Shown piece by piece: positions 7,470 to 17,744 of a stretch of DNA of 54,522 bases (its first letter is position 1; each line of letters begins with the position of its first letter). Below the pieces are notes generated by a model. The model saw only the letters and a program-made list of their open reading frames with translations, ran no database searches and was not told the DNA's origin. This DNA is from Ruminococcaceae bacterium UBA3751 (GTDB lineage: Bacteria; Bacillota; Clostridia; Oscillospirales; Acutalibacteraceae): assembly GCA_002371215.1 (NCBI GenBank), contig DFGL01000086.1, forward strand, positions 1-54,522, read 5' to 3'. The position numbers and the translations under genes are program-made.

Positions 7470-9566
7470 TTATTGATTGTCACTTTTCTTCTTTTTATCT
7501 GTTTTGTTATCACTTTTTTCACCTGAGTCCTCATCTTCCTCAGGCTCCGGTACAGGTTTAGTAGGAGTCGTTGTATCGTCGTGGCTGTAGTTTGAGAAAT
7601 CATAATTCAGAGTTTCGCTGTCTGAGCCGTTAGAATCCTTCGTATCAGCACAGCCTTCACCCTTGATATTAACAGATATCTTATGCTTAACGTTACCTTT
7701 ACCTGTTACGCTGAAGCTGATGCTGGAACCGTCAAGAGTAATCTTGGTACTCTTATAGGTATTATTGTCAACCGCAACATTAACAACATCCTTAACATAC
7801 TTACCGTTTTCGTCCTTAACAACAGGAAGTTTAACTAAAACCGAAACCTTTGCCTGCTTTTCGGTAGTAGTTGTTGTAACGCCTGAGGAAATAACAACCT
7901 TAACGCTGTCGTCCTCCTTAACGTTTTCACCTTCGGACGGTGACTGTGAAATTACTGTACCCTTGGGGAGAGGGCTGTCCTGAGTAATAAATGATATGTT
8001 AGTAAATCCATACTTTTCAAGGAAAGCTCTTGCTCCGCTCTGACTGAGGCCGTAAACGCTCGGCATTTTCATAGATTTAAGAACAGTTGTTGACGGACCC
8101 GTTGAAACGTAAATAACGATTTCTGTTGAGGCGTCAGCTACTGAAGTCGCTTTCGGGTCAGTATAAACTACGCTTCCCTCATCAACATTTTCAGAGGAAA
8201 TAGATACCGTTTTAAAGTTGATGAAGCCTGCTCGTTCAAGATGAGTTTTTGCAAGTTCAAGGTTAGAACCGTATACGTTGGGAACGGTTATTCCGTCCTT
8301 GGAAACTGCTACGTAAAGTTTAACCTCGCTGCCCTCAAGAACCTTAGCCCCCGCCTCGGGAGACTGACGAATAATTATACCAGGTTCCGCCTCGTCGGTC
8401 TGCTCCTGCTCCTGAATAAACTTATACTTATAGGCGCCCTTTTCATTAGCTTCAATAACGTCGTCATAAGACATACCAACAAAGCTTTCAAGCTTATAGG
8501 TGTTTTTTTGAATTCCGTTCGTAAACGCCATTACGATAAGAACAATTGCAGCAGCAAGAACTATTATACCGATAATAACGGTTGTAACAACCTTTTTCTT
8601 ACGGTCTAAATTATCGTATTCATCATAATCGTTATCTTCCTCAACGTCAAGATTTTCTGCTGCAGGCTTAATATCGGCAGTTTTAACAATCTTGGTTGGG
8701 TTATTATCTGACTTTACAGTATAATTAAAGGTTGTATTAGGATTTTTAATTATCTCCTCAATATCAAGAAGCATTTCCGTTGCCGTCTGATAACGGTCAA
8801 TCGGGTTTTTCTGCATTGCGCGAATACAGATTTGTTCAAGTCCGAGAGGAATATCGGAATTAATATCGGTCAGTTTTTTAGCGTCTGCCTGAAGCTGCAT
8901 AAGCGCTACGGAAACAGCGCTTTCAGCTTCAAACGGAACGTCGCCCGAAAGCATTTCATAAAGCACAACGCCGAGAGAATAAATATCTGCCTTCTCATCC
9001 GTATGTTCGCCTTTTGCCTGTTCCGGAGCAATATAATGAACCGAGCCTATTGCCTGTTCGGTAAGAGTTTTTGTTTCGCTCCTTGAAAAACGGGCAATAC
9101 CGAAATCCGTTACCTTAATATTGCCGTTAGAAAGGAGAATGATATTCTGCGGTTTAATATCGCGGTGTACAATTCCCTTATCGTGAGCGTGCTGAACAGC
9201 GCGCAAAATCTGAGTCATAAAAAACAGAGCGTCATTCCACGTTATAGCGCCTTGCTTATTTATATACTCCTTAAGGGTAATTCCGTCAATGTATTCCATA
9301 ACGATATACTGAAGCTTTTCGCCGAAATTTACATCATATACCTTAACAATATTGGGATGAGAGAGAAGCGCAATAGCCTTACTCTCATTTTTAAATCTTC
9401 TTTTAAATTCCTCATTTGCGGAATATTCATCCTTAAGTACTTTAACGGCAACAATTCTGTCATCAATATTATCGTACGCCTTATAAACTACGGACATACC
9501 GCCAACGCCGATAATTTCCTGAACCTCATATCTACCGTCTAATCTTTTTCCGACATAATTATCCAT
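7470..9566 (-). CDS. prkC: Ser/Thr protein kinase with PASTA domains (PrkC/Stk)
   Basis: A 698-residue membrane kinase that senses peptidoglycan fragments and controls growth, division and spore germination in Firmicutes. The cytoplasmic kinase domain (about 10-270) shows GVGGMSVVYKAYD, VAVK, HRDIKPQNIIL and DFGIARFS. A single membrane helix lies near 328-350, followed by three extracellular PASTA repeats (starting near LESFVGMSYDD, ITVPNVYGSNLE and MPSVYGLSQSG). The C-terminal part ends in an acidic/lysine tail. It is directly downstream of its partner phosphatase prpC. Confidence 0.97.
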   Translation of the reverse strand: MDNYVGKRLDGRYEVQEIIGVGGMSVVYKAYDNIDDRIVAVKVLKDEYSANEEFKRRFKNESKAIALLSHPNIVKVYDVNFGEKLQYIVMEYIDGITLKEYINKQGAITWNDALFFMTQILRAVQHAHDKGIVHRDIKPQNIILLSNGNIKVTDFGIARFSRSETKTLTEQAIGSVHYIAPEQAKGEHTDEKADIYSLGVVLYEMLSGDVPFEAESAVSVALMQLQADAKKLTDINSDIPLGLEQICIRAMQKNPIDRYQTATEMLLDIEEIIKNPNTTFNYTVKSDNNPTKIVKTADIKPAAENLDVEEDNDYDEYDNLDRKKKVVTTVIIGIIVLAAAIVLIVMAFTNGIQKNTYKLESFVGMSYDDVIEANEKGAYKYKFIQEQEQTDEAEPGIIIRQSPEAGAKVLEGSEVKLYVAVSKDGITVPNVYGSNLELAKTHLERAGFINFKTVSISSENVDEGSVVYTDPKATSVADASTEIVIYVSTGPSTTVLKSMKMPSVYGLSQSGARAFLEKYGFTNISFITQDSPLPKGTVISQSPSEGENVKEDDSVKVVISSGVTTTTTEKQAKVSVLVKLPVVKDENGKYVKDVVNVAVDNNTYKSTKITLDGSSISFSVTGKGNVKHKISVNIKGEGCADTKDSNGSDSETLNYDFSNYSHDDTTTPTKPVPEPEEDEDSGEKSDNKTDKKKKSDNQ

Positions 9567-9589
9567 AATTCAACTCCGAAAATATATGA

Positions 9590-10318
9590 TTAATTAGCAA
9601 TGGCAACAACTGTTATGTTATCGCCGCCGCCGTTTTTGTTCGCTCTTTTAACAAGTCTGTCAGCAAACGCATAATACTGACCGTCGCTAATATCGTTTTT
9701 CATATCCTCAGCACTGACAAAATTAGTTAATCCGTCAGTACAGAGAATTAAGGTTTCATCCTTATTAAGTTCAACCTGGTCGTGTTCGATGTCAATCTGT
9801 TTTTCAACGCCGATAGCTCTTGTAATTATATTCTTATTCGGGTGATTTTCAGCCTGTAAAACAGTTATTTCGCCCTTATTAACCATATCCTGAACCATAC
9901 TGTGGTCAGTAGTAATCTGGCTGATATTATTTTTAGAAACGAGATAAGCTCTACTGTCGCCCGCATGAGCGATAAAAGCATCGCTGCCGCGTACTATTGC
10001 ACATACAACCGTAGTACCCATACCCGAAAGTTCAGGATGAGCATAAGCCATATCAAAGACCTCAATATTTGCCGCAGTTATTGCGCTGTCAAGCAAATTT
10101 TTTATTGAAGCGTCTCTCATTTTTTCATTGTAGCACGAGGTTATCTTTTCAGAGATAACTTTAACGGCGAGAGTTGAAGCGATGTTACCGCCTGCAGCTC
10201 CGCCCATTCCGTCGCACACAACAGCCCAGGCAACCTCGCCGGGAAGCTCGCCGACTGAATATGCGTCCTGATTGTTTTCTCTTACAAGACCCTTATCTGT
10301 TTTTGCAACTACTTTCAA
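9590..10318 (-). CDS. prpC: PP2C-type protein phosphatase (PrpC/Stp)
   Basis: A 242-residue PPM phosphatase that reverses PrkC phosphorylation. Metal-binding motifs are visible: DGMGGAAGGN near residue 36, GDSRAYL near 120, DGLTNF near 190, and GGGDNITV at the C-terminus. Initiation is at TTG with a GGTGG ribosome site. The gene is 23 bp upstream of prkC; prpC-prkC pairing is standard in Firmicutes. Confidence 0.96.
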   Translation of the reverse strand: MKVVAKTDKGLVRENNQDAYSVGELPGEVAWAVVCDGMGGAAGGNIASTLAVKVISEKITSCYNEKMRDASIKNLLDSAITAANIEVFDMAYAHPELSGMGTTVVCAIVRGSDAFIAHAGDSRAYLVSKNNISQITTDHSMVQDMVNKGEITVLQAENHPNKNIITRAIGVEKQIDIEHDQVELNKDETLILCTDGLTNFVSAEDMKNDISDGQYYAFADRLVKRANKNGGGDNITVVAIAN

Positions 10319-10347
10319 AATTGCACCACCTTTGGGTAAATATACGG

Positions 10348-11385
10348 TTAATCACCGTTTGCCTCATTTTTCTTTCTTCTGAGCTGTCCGCAAGAGGCAT
10401 TGATATCGCTGCCCAGAGTTCTTCTTATTGTAGCATTAATCCCGTTTGATTTCAAGGCGTATTGAAAATTGTTTACAGCCTGTTCACCTGAGCGAACGTT
10501 ACCGCGCTCCTCTACGTCATTAACGGGTATTAAATTAACGTGGGATATAAACCCTTTCAACTTTTGGGACAGCTCCTTAGCGCATTCAGGGCTGTCGTTA
10601 ACGTCTTTTATAAGCGTATATTCAAAAGAAACGCGCCTTGAAGTCTGCTTTGCATACGCTTTGCAGGCTTTAACTACTTCATCAACGCCCCATTTATCGT
10701 TTACGGGCATTATAGCCGAACGCAGTTTATCGTTAGGAGCGTGAAGTGAAAGAGTAAGCGTTATAGGCAGCTTTTCTTCAATTAGCTTATATATTTTCGA
10801 AACAATACCGCAGGTTGAAAGAGTAACGTCCCTTAGTGAAATATTAAGCCCGTTTTCCGAGTTAATAATTCTTAAAAACTTAATTACATTGTCATAGTTA
10901 TCAAGCGGCTCTCCGATACCCATTAATACTATATGGGAGATGCGAATTTTTAAATCGTTTTGTGCGGCGTGAATCTGTCCTTCAAGCTCTGAGGGAAGCA
11001 AATTCCGTTTAAAGCCCGCAAGAGTTGAAGCACAAAACTTACAACCCATTTTACAGCCGACCTGAGTTGATATACAAATAGTATAGCCGTATTTATACTT
11101 CATTACAACAGCTTCTACGTATTCGCCGTCATAAAGTCTGAAAAGGTATTTTACGGTACCGTCAAGCTTTGAAACAAACTTATCCTCAATTTCTAATGCC
11201 GGTATAAAGTAGTTATCATTTAATTTCTCTCTCAGCGTTTTAGAAATATTAGTCATTTCATCAAACGAGCCGACGCCCGCCTCGTGAAGCCATTTATAAA
11301 TCTGCAAGGCTCTGAAATTCGGTAAAGCGAGTTTTTTAACCTCTTCATTTAATTCGTTAAAATAAAGCGATTTTATATCAGTCAT
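10348..11385 (-). CDS. rlmN: dual-specificity 23S rRNA/tRNA methyltransferase RlmN
   Basis: A radical-SAM enzyme of about 345 residues that methylates C2 of A2503 in 23S rRNA and of A37 in some tRNAs. The iron-sulfur motif is CKMGCKFC near residue 112. Other signatures are LMGIGEPLDNYDNV, the LSLHAPND segment and the C-terminal GSDINASCGQL with the conserved methyl-carrier cysteine. The ATG at 11385 (after a TTG) overlaps the end of rsmB by 8 bp. Confidence 0.96.
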   Translation of the reverse strand: MTDIKSLYFNELNEEVKKLALPNFRALQIYKWLHEAGVGSFDEMTNISKTLREKLNDNYFIPALEIEDKFVSKLDGTVKYLFRLYDGEYVEAVVMKYKYGYTICISTQVGCKMGCKFCASTLAGFKRNLLPSELEGQIHAAQNDLKIRISHIVLMGIGEPLDNYDNVIKFLRIINSENGLNISLRDVTLSTCGIVSKIYKLIEEKLPITLTLSLHAPNDKLRSAIMPVNDKWGVDEVVKACKAYAKQTSRRVSFEYTLIKDVNDSPECAKELSQKLKGFISHVNLIPVNDVEERGNVRSGEQAVNNFQYALKSNGINATIRRTLGSDINASCGQLRRKKNEANGD

Positions 11386-12622
11386 CAATTTTTTCCATTA
11401 CGGCATAGAAAAATCCGTCTCCGTTTTCAGACGGAAATACCGTTTTCATTTCCGTTAACTTAAAGCGCTTATCTTCATTTACAAAACGCTCTGCAATTCT
11501 TTCGTTTTCATTTTTATTCAGCGTACAGGTTGAATAAACAAGCCTTCCGCCGCGTTTAAGATACTCAGCGGAGGTTTTAAGTATATTGTACTGAATACCG
11601 TAAAGTCCTTTAATATCATCAAGGCTTTTATATCTGATTTCGGGCTTTCTTCTTATAATTCCGAAGCCTGAGCAAGGAACGTCGCAAAGCACTCTGTCCG
11701 CTTTCGGTAAATCGGGATTATAAACGCCCGCGTCATTTACGGCAGCTTTAATAATATCAATTCCAAGCCGCTCGGCGCCCTCTTTAATAAGCTCAACTCT
11801 GCTATTGTTTAAATCAAGCGCAAAGACCTCTCCGCTGTTATTCATTCTTTCGGCTACGGTAAACGCCTTTCCGCCGGGGGCAGAGCAAACGTCGATAACA
11901 GTTTCTCCCTCTTTTGCGCCAAGAGCCAAAGCACAGTTAAACGAGCTTAAATCCTGAATATGAAAGAGTCCGTTTTTAAACGCACGCGATTTTTTAATAT
12001 TAATATGCGAATTGATTTTAACAACTTCGCTTGTAATTTCACATTCAGCCTTTTCATCCATAAGTTCGTACAAAAGCTCTTCTTCGTCAACGAACAGAGA
12101 ATTGGGAACGGCATATACGGGAGCTATATTATTAATTTCACCGAGAATTTTCAGCGTGTTATCCTCGCCGTAGTGCTTCTGCCACATTTTAATAAGGCTT
12201 TCAGGGCAGGAATAACGGGCGCTTAAATCATCAATCTTTTCAATATCAATTCTGTTTGAATCAACCTTATGCAAAACGGCGTTAATAAGCTTAGTATAGT
12301 ACCCGCAACCCACCGTCTTGGCAAGCTCTACAGATTCATTAACTGCGGCATTTGACGGAACCTTGTCCATAAAATAAAGCTGATATACGCCCATATACAA
12401 AAGGATTCTGACTTTTGGCTTCGGACGGGAATTAAGATAAGGCTTTAAAATATAGTCAAGCGTCAGCCTACGCTCAATTACACCTAAAACAAGCTTAGAT
12501 ATAAATGCATTATCGGAAGAATTATTTTTATCAAAAGCGCTGTCCAATGAAAGATTTGAATAATCATCATTATTAAGCACTCCGTAAATAATTTCAAACG
12601 CGGTAAGTCTTGAATTTTTCAT
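11378..12622 (-). CDS. rsmB: 16S rRNA (cytosine-967) methyltransferase RsmB
   Basis: 414 residues with an N-terminal NusB-like RNA-binding domain (about 1-130) and a C-terminal SAM-dependent m5C methyltransferase. Visible motifs are DVCSAPGGKAFTVAE (SAM binding), CDVPCSGFGIIRRKPEIR (first catalytic cysteine) and STCTLNKNEN (second cysteine). It overlaps both neighbours by a few bases within the same operon. Confidence 0.95.
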   Translation of the reverse strand: MKNSRLTAFEIIYGVLNNDDYSNLSLDSAFDKNNSSDNAFISKLVLGVIERRLTLDYILKPYLNSRPKPKVRILLYMGVYQLYFMDKVPSNAAVNESVELAKTVGCGYYTKLINAVLHKVDSNRIDIEKIDDLSARYSCPESLIKMWQKHYGEDNTLKILGEINNIAPVYAVPNSLFVDEEELLYELMDEKAECEITSEVVKINSHINIKKSRAFKNGLFHIQDLSSFNCALALGAKEGETVIDVCSAPGGKAFTVAERMNNSGEVFALDLNNSRVELIKEGAERLGIDIIKAAVNDAGVYNPDLPKADRVLCDVPCSGFGIIRRKPEIRYKSLDDIKGLYGIQYNILKTSAEYLKRGGRLVYSTCTLNKNENERIAERFVNEDKRFKLTEMKTVFPSENGDGFFYAVMEKIDD

Positions 12623-13329
12623 CGTCTTCTTCCCGCAACTATAAGCGCAAGTCTTAACAGCGTTACAAGAGAAGAAGCAAGCGCCGCAACATAAGTAAGA
12701 GCAGCTGCCGTAAGCACCTTCTTAGCGCCCCTGTACTCCTCATCAACAAGGAACCCGTGAGTCTTGATTGTTGCAAGAGCGCGTTTGCTCGCGTCAAACT
12801 CAACCGGAAGAGTTATAAGCTGGAAGAAAGCAACAAAAGAATAAAGAATTAAACCAACAAGCGCAACTATATATCCGAAATCTGACGTAGCTGCATAATA
12901 GGACATAAACATACCTGCAATAACAAGAGGTACGCCAATCCATGAACCGATTTTTGTTACGGGAATTATCATATTTCTGAAAGTAAGCGGAGCATATGCA
13001 GCAGCGTGCTGACATGCATGACCCGCTTCATGGCAGGCAATTCCGATAGCTGCAACGGAGGTAGAATCATAAACTCCCTCGCTGAGTGATATAACCTTAT
13101 TGGAAGGGTTGTAATTATCGCTGAGATTACCGCCGATTTTCTGAATTGTAACGTCAGTTATGCCGTTAAGCTGCAACAGAGTATAAGCAGCTGCAGCACC
13201 GGTCATCCCGCTGCGCGACATAACCTTTGAATACTTTTTATATCTGCTTTTAACCATTCCCTGAGCAACAAGAGCAAAGATGAGAACGGGAATAAAAAAC
13301 AATCCGGCAATTCCGTAAGCTATATCCAT
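12619..13329 (-). CDS. membrane zinc metallopeptidase, YugP family
   Basis: A 236-residue membrane protein with the zinc motif HEAGHACQHA near residue 98. Hydrophobic segments lie at about 5-25, 130-150, 155-178 and 210-230. This neutral zinc peptidase family (YugP) is widespread in Firmicutes and its substrate is not established. The start has a TAGGAGG ribosome site. It lies between rsmB and fmt, a frequent position for the family. Confidence 0.9.
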   Translation of the reverse strand: MDIAYGIAGLFFIPVLIFALVAQGMVKSRYKKYSKVMSRSGMTGAAAAYTLLQLNGITDVTIQKIGGNLSDNYNPSNKVISLSEGVYDSTSVAAIGIACHEAGHACQHAAAYAPLTFRNMIIPVTKIGSWIGVPLVIAGMFMSYYAATSDFGYIVALVGLILYSFVAFFQLITLPVEFDASKRALATIKTHGFLVDEEYRGAKKVLTAAALTYVAALASSLVTLLRLALIVAGRRR

Positions 13330-13330
13330 A

Positions 13331-14266
13331 TTATCCTCCTAAAACAGTTCCGTTTTCAATGCGGTTACCAAGCAAAAACGCCTTAACGTCCATACGCTTT
13401 TTGCCCTCGGGCTGAAGCTCAAGAATCTCAATACATTTTCCGTCGCCGCACTGAACTATTAATTTTTTGTTACTGTCAATTACCTTACCGAAGGTTTTAT
13501 CAATATTATTTATTTCGGTTAATGCGGTTTTATGAATTTTGATATTTTTACCGTTTACTGTTGTTATGGCGACAGGCCACGTCTGAAGCCCGCGCACCTT
13601 ATTGTGAATTTCAAAAGCAGAGCGCGTCCAGTCTATAGGACAAAGCTCTCGCGTTATCATTTTGGCATAGCCGAAATCGCCCTCAGGCTGTTTAACGGGA
13701 GTTGCCTCTCCCTTTTCAATCAGCTCAAGTGCTTCAAGCAAAGCCTCAGCTCCGATTACGGAAAGGCGCTCAAAAAGTTCCTCTGAGGTTTCATTAACGC
13801 CAATATCCGTCTTTTTAACAAGAAGCACGTCTCCAGTATCAAGCCCCTCATCCATTTGCATTATGCTTACACCCGTTTCACGTTCACCGTTGAGAACGCT
13901 CCACTGAATCGGAGCCGCACCTCTGTACTTAGGAAGAAGCGAAGCGTGGGCGTTAATACAGCCAAACGGGGCAATATCAAGAATAGCCTTAGGAAGAATC
14001 TTTCCGTAAGCTACAACAATAATCACGTCGGGCTTTAACTCAGCAATAATTCTGTCTGAATCAGAGCCCTTTATTTTTTCGGGCTGATAAACGGGAATAC
14101 AGTGTTTAACGGCAAGCTCCTTTACGGGAGGCGGAGTTAAAATCTGCTTTCTTCCTACGGGCTTATCGGGTTGAGTGAATACAGCTGCAACCTCGTGTTT
14201 ACTGTTTATCAGAGCTTCAAGCGCGGGTACCGCAAAATCAGGAGTACCCATAAAAACTATTATCAT
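13331..14266 (-). CDS. fmt: methionyl-tRNA formyltransferase
   Basis: A 311-residue enzyme that formylates initiator Met-tRNA using 10-formyl-THF. The N-terminal Rossmann fold begins MIIVFMGTPDFAVP, the catalytic N-x-H...SLLPKYRGAAPIQW segment is at about 105-120, and EGLDTGDVL follows. The ATG overlaps the def stop (ATGA). Confidence 0.97.
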   Translation of the reverse strand: MIIVFMGTPDFAVPALEALINSKHEVAAVFTQPDKPVGRKQILTPPPVKELAVKHCIPVYQPEKIKGSDSDRIIAELKPDVIIVVAYGKILPKAILDIAPFGCINAHASLLPKYRGAAPIQWSVLNGERETGVSIMQMDEGLDTGDVLLVKKTDIGVNETSEELFERLSVIGAEALLEALELIEKGEATPVKQPEGDFGYAKMITRELCPIDWTRSAFEIHNKVRGLQTWPVAITTVNGKNIKIHKTALTEINNIDKTFGKVIDSNKKLIVQCGDGKCIEILELQPEGKKRMDVKAFLLGNRIENGTVLGG

Positions 14267-14718
14267 TCTTTATCAGTATCCTCTACAATTTTTGAAGTAA
14301 ACAAAACGCCGTCAAGATGGTCAAGTTCATGGCAAAAGGCACGGGCTTTTAAATCCTCTCCGGTATAAACGTGCCACTTACCGTTTCTGTCCTGAGCTTT
14401 AACGGTTACCTTCCGAGGTCTGCAGGTAATACCGTACTGACCCGGCAGAGAAAGACAACCTTCACTTTCGCGCTGTTCCCCTTCGCTTGACGTAATTTCC
14501 GGATTAACGAGTTCCATAACTCCGTCACCTACGTCAATAACTACGACGCGCTTGAGCATACCTACCTGCACGGCTGCAAGACCTACGCCGTTATTAGCGT
14601 ACATTGTTTCTTTCATATCATCGATTAAATCGCCGAGCCTTGAGTCAAATTTTTCAACGACACGGCTTTTTTTATTTAAGATAGGGTCCCCTACCTTAAC
14701 AACATTTCTAAGTGCCAT
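14263..14718 (-). CDS. def: peptide deformylase
   Basis: A 151-residue metalloenzyme that removes the N-formyl group from new proteins. All three motifs are present: GVGLAAVQVG (usually GLAAPQVG; here Val replaces Pro), EGCLSLPG, and CHELDHLDG, which holds the HExxH metal site. It is coupled to fmt, with priA 11 bp upstream. Confidence 0.96.
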   Translation of the reverse strand: MALRNVVKVGDPILNKKSRVVEKFDSRLGDLIDDMKETMYANNGVGLAAVQVGMLKRVVVIDVGDGVMELVNPEITSSEGEQRESEGCLSLPGQYGITCRPRKVTVKAQDRNGKWHVYTGEDLKARAFCHELDHLDGVLFTSKIVEDTDKE

Positions 14719-14729
14719 AGTTTCTCCTG

Positions 14730-16952
14730 TTATGAAATATCGTTCGGATTAATATCAACAGTAATGCTTACTGCCTTATAATCCTTTATTTTATACATTT
14801 TCTTAAGAATTTCGGTAATCATAGCTCTGCTGCTTTTTGTATTCTTTGTTTTCAGCGTGAGCTTATACCTATAATTATTATTTATCTTTGAAATCTTCGC
14901 CTGCGTCGGACCCAAAGCGAAAAGCTTAACGGCTTTATAATCAGTTTTATTAAGCTCAACCATAAAATCAAAAAACTGCTTTGCGCAAAGCGCAACCGTA
15001 TTTTCATTTTCTCCGTTAAAGGAAACTGAGAAAATATCGCAGTAAGGCGGGTAAATCATCAGTTTGCGCATTTTGATTTCATTATTATAAAACGCCTTGT
15101 AATCCTGATGGGCGGCAAATTCTATTGTTTCGTTAAAAGGATTAATGGTCTGAACAACCGCTTTGCCTTTAATGCCCCTTCGCCCTGCTCTGCCGACAAC
15201 CTGAGTAATTAAATCGAAAGATTTTTCACCCGCGGTATAACTCTCGTTATAAAGTGAATTGTCCGCATTAACAACTCCGACAAGCGTTACGTTGTCAAAA
15301 TCAAGCCCTTTTGCAACCATCTGGGTGCCGATTAAAATATCGTATTCACCGTCTGCAAAGGAATTCAGCAGCTTCTGATGCGAAAACTTAACCGTTGTAG
15401 TATCGGCGTCCATTCTGAGAATTCTTGCGTTTGGAAAGAGATTTTTAAGCTCGTCCTCAATTCTCTGAGTGCCAAAGCCGCTGTATCTTACTGAATCAGA
15501 GCCGCACTCGGGACAGATATTATCAAGCCTTTTACTGAAGCCGCAGTAATGACATTGAAGGCGATTGTTGAAGCTGTGATAAGTAAGCGAAATTGAACAG
15601 TTAGGACAGGTCAAAATATGACCGCATTCCTTGCAGGCAATAAACGTATTATATCCGCGCCTATTAATCAGCAGAATAACCTGTTTATGATTATCAAGGT
15701 TTTCGCTGATTAAGCTTTTAAGCTGAGAAGATATAGGCGATTTATTGCCGAGCTTCATCTCCGTTTTCATATCAACTGTAACAACTTCGGGAAGAACAGA
15801 GTCGCCGTAACGCTCAGTTAGTTCACAAAGAGTATAGCGTCCCATAAGAGCATTGCTGTAGCTTTCAACGCTCGGCGTTGCGGACGTCATTAAAAACAGC
15901 GCCTTATTATAATTTGCGCGGAACCTTGATACGTCCTTAGCGTTATAACGGGGAGTTCGTTCGCTTTTATAAGTGTTTTCCTGTTCCTCGTCCATAATTA
16001 TAAGCCCGAGATTATGAAGCGGAGCAAATACTGCTGAACGCGTACCTATTACGATTTTTGCCTCTCCTCTGTCAGCTCTTTTATACTCGTCGTTTCTCTC
16101 GCCGAGAGAAAGCCCGCTGTGGAACACTGCAACGCGTTTTCCGTAGCGCTTATGGAATATAGCAAGAGCCTGAGGGGTAAGAGCAATTTCAGGCACCATT
16201 ACTATAACGTCGCGCCCTTTGTCAAGCGTTTCGTCAATAAGCTTAAGATATACCTGAGTTTTACCGCTGCCCGTTACTCCGAAAAGAAGTCCCGTTCCGC
16301 CCGTTTCAAGCTTTTCTTTAAAGGTTTCAAAGGCATTCTGCTGTTCATCCGAAAGCTCAATACAGTCCCTTGTGCCCTCTTCGGAAACAGTATCATAGGG
16401 ATTTCTGTAAATCTCTCGCTGATAAAACTCTACGATACCGTTTTTTTCAAGATTCTTAACAACGGTAATTCCGACTGAACAGAACTCACAAATCTCGTTT
16501 ATTTCCGCAGTGCCTACGTCAAGAAGAAGGTCTGTAACCAGCCTTTGCTTAGGCGTTACGGAATTAAGCGCGGCATCATCTTCTGTTTTCAGGCGCACCA
16601 TTCTTTCACTCTTCGGCTTTAATCTGCCGTAACCTCTCGGTAGCATCTGCTTAAGACAGTCATAAGTTGTGCAAAAACATCTCTCTTTTAACCAAAGCGC
16701 AAGCTTAACCATCTCGTCGGATAAAACTCTGTTACCAACGCTGAGAATCGGTTTAAGCTCAGTTTCAGAGCTGTCGCAACCTATTTCAACAACTATGCCG
16801 TTTCTTTCGCTGTTTGCTCTTCCGAAGCCTACTTTAACCTCAGTGCCAACGCACAGCTTATCAGCAAGTTCATCAGGAACGGAATAACTGTAATCAGTAT
16901 CAAGACTGAAAAAAGTGTTATCAACCGCAACGGTTGCTACGGTTCTTTTCAT
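14730..16952 (-). CDS. priA: primosomal helicase PriA (N')
   Basis: A 740-residue superfamily 2 helicase for restarting stalled replication forks. An N-terminal DNA-binding domain is followed by Walker A GVTGSGKTQVYL near residue 226, a DEEQENTYK Walker B box near 322, and four CxxC zinc pairs (CKECGH, CPNCS, CHYCG, CPECG) between about 438 and 482. The helicase motif GTQMVAKGLDFDNVTLV follows. Full-length. Confidence 0.97.
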   Translation of the reverse strand: MKRTVATVAVDNTFFSLDTDYSYSVPDELADKLCVGTEVKVGFGRANSERNGIVVEIGCDSSETELKPILSVGNRVLSDEMVKLALWLKERCFCTTYDCLKQMLPRGYGRLKPKSERMVRLKTEDDAALNSVTPKQRLVTDLLLDVGTAEINEICEFCSVGITVVKNLEKNGIVEFYQREIYRNPYDTVSEEGTRDCIELSDEQQNAFETFKEKLETGGTGLLFGVTGSGKTQVYLKLIDETLDKGRDVIVMVPEIALTPQALAIFHKRYGKRVAVFHSGLSLGERNDEYKRADRGEAKIVIGTRSAVFAPLHNLGLIIMDEEQENTYKSERTPRYNAKDVSRFRANYNKALFLMTSATPSVESYSNALMGRYTLCELTERYGDSVLPEVVTVDMKTEMKLGNKSPISSQLKSLISENLDNHKQVILLINRRGYNTFIACKECGHILTCPNCSISLTYHSFNNRLQCHYCGFSKRLDNICPECGSDSVRYSGFGTQRIEDELKNLFPNARILRMDADTTTVKFSHQKLLNSFADGEYDILIGTQMVAKGLDFDNVTLVGVVNADNSLYNESYTAGEKSFDLITQVVGRAGRRGIKGKAVVQTINPFNETIEFAAHQDYKAFYNNEIKMRKLMIYPPYCDIFSVSFNGENENTVALCAKQFFDFMVELNKTDYKAVKLFALGPTQAKISKINNNYRYKLTLKTKNTKSSRAMITEILKKMYKIKDYKAVSITVDINPNDIS

Positions 16953-16954
16953 AA

Positions 16955-17158
16955 TTATTTAAGCTCGTCGGGCTCGGTAATAACGTACTTACCGTCGCAG
17001 ATTTCAGCTATTGCCCTGGAAACAGTTTTTTCATCAATCTGTTCTTCCTTTTCAATAGCTTCATCTCTGATTTCACGAGCTCTTTTTGCAGTACCTACAA
17101 CGAGGCTGTAACGTGAATTTACGTTCTTTAACATTTCTTTTAAATCGGGATTAAACAT
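16955..17158 (-). CDS. rpoZ: RNA polymerase omega subunit
   Basis: 67 residues: a short N-terminal helix, then SRYSLVVGTAKRAREIRD, the conserved omega segment, and KTVSRAIAEICDGKYVI. Omega aids beta' folding and RNA polymerase assembly. It follows gmk, as in Bacillus. The coaBC gene that usually comes next is absent and priA follows directly. Confidence 0.93.
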   Translation of the reverse strand: MFNPDLKEMLKNVNSRYSLVVGTAKRAREIRDEAIEKEEQIDEKTVSRAIAEICDGKYVITEPDELK

Positions 17159-17168
17159 AATTTTTCTC

Positions 17169-17744
17169 CTATCTGTTATGAGCTAAAAGCTCTTTTTCAA
17201 GTATTTCTTCAATCTTGTCAACGGCTTTTTCCAAATCATCGTTAACAACATTGTATTTATAAACGTCCGCTAAACTCAGCTCAGTTTTAGCAAGTTCAAT
17301 ACGGTGTTTTATATCCTCCATACTGTCGGTATGTCGCTTAATGAGACGTTCCTCAAGCACTTCAAGGCTTGGCGGAAGAAGAAAAACAGGTACGCATTCA
17401 GGCATAAGCTTCATAATATTCTGCCCGCCTTCAACTTCAATAATAAGAAAGCATATCTTTCCTTCGTTAATCGCCTTATTAACTCCTTCAACAGGAGTTC
17501 CGTAATAACATCCGTTATAAACAGTATATTCAAGAAGCCCCTTAGAATTAATAAGCCGTTTAAATTCTTCTTCAGTTTTAAAATAGTAATCAACGCCGTC
17601 TTTTTCTCCCTCGCGCGGATTACGGGTTGTTGCAGAAACGGATTTAACTATATCGTCCCTGCGTTTACACAGTTCCTTGAAAACGGTATCTTTTCCGCAG
17701 CCGCTCGGAGCCGACAGAACAACAAGCATCCCTTTTCCCGCCAT
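17169..17744 (-). CDS. gmk: guanylate kinase
   Basis: A 191-residue enzyme phosphorylating GMP to GDP. The P-loop is SAPSGCGKDTVFKEL at residues 10-24, and the GMP-binding segment is SATTRNPREGEKDGVDYYF. The start abuts the remA stop. Part of the conserved yloC-remA-gmk-rpoZ block. Confidence 0.97.
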   Translation of the reverse strand: MAGKGMLVVLSAPSGCGKDTVFKELCKRRDDIVKSVSATTRNPREGEKDGVDYYFKTEEEFKRLINSKGLLEYTVYNGCYYGTPVEGVNKAINEGKICFLIIEVEGGQNIMKLMPECVPVFLLPPSLEVLEERLIKRHTDSMEDIKHRIELAKTELSLADVYKYNVVNDDLEKAVDKIEEILEKELLAHNR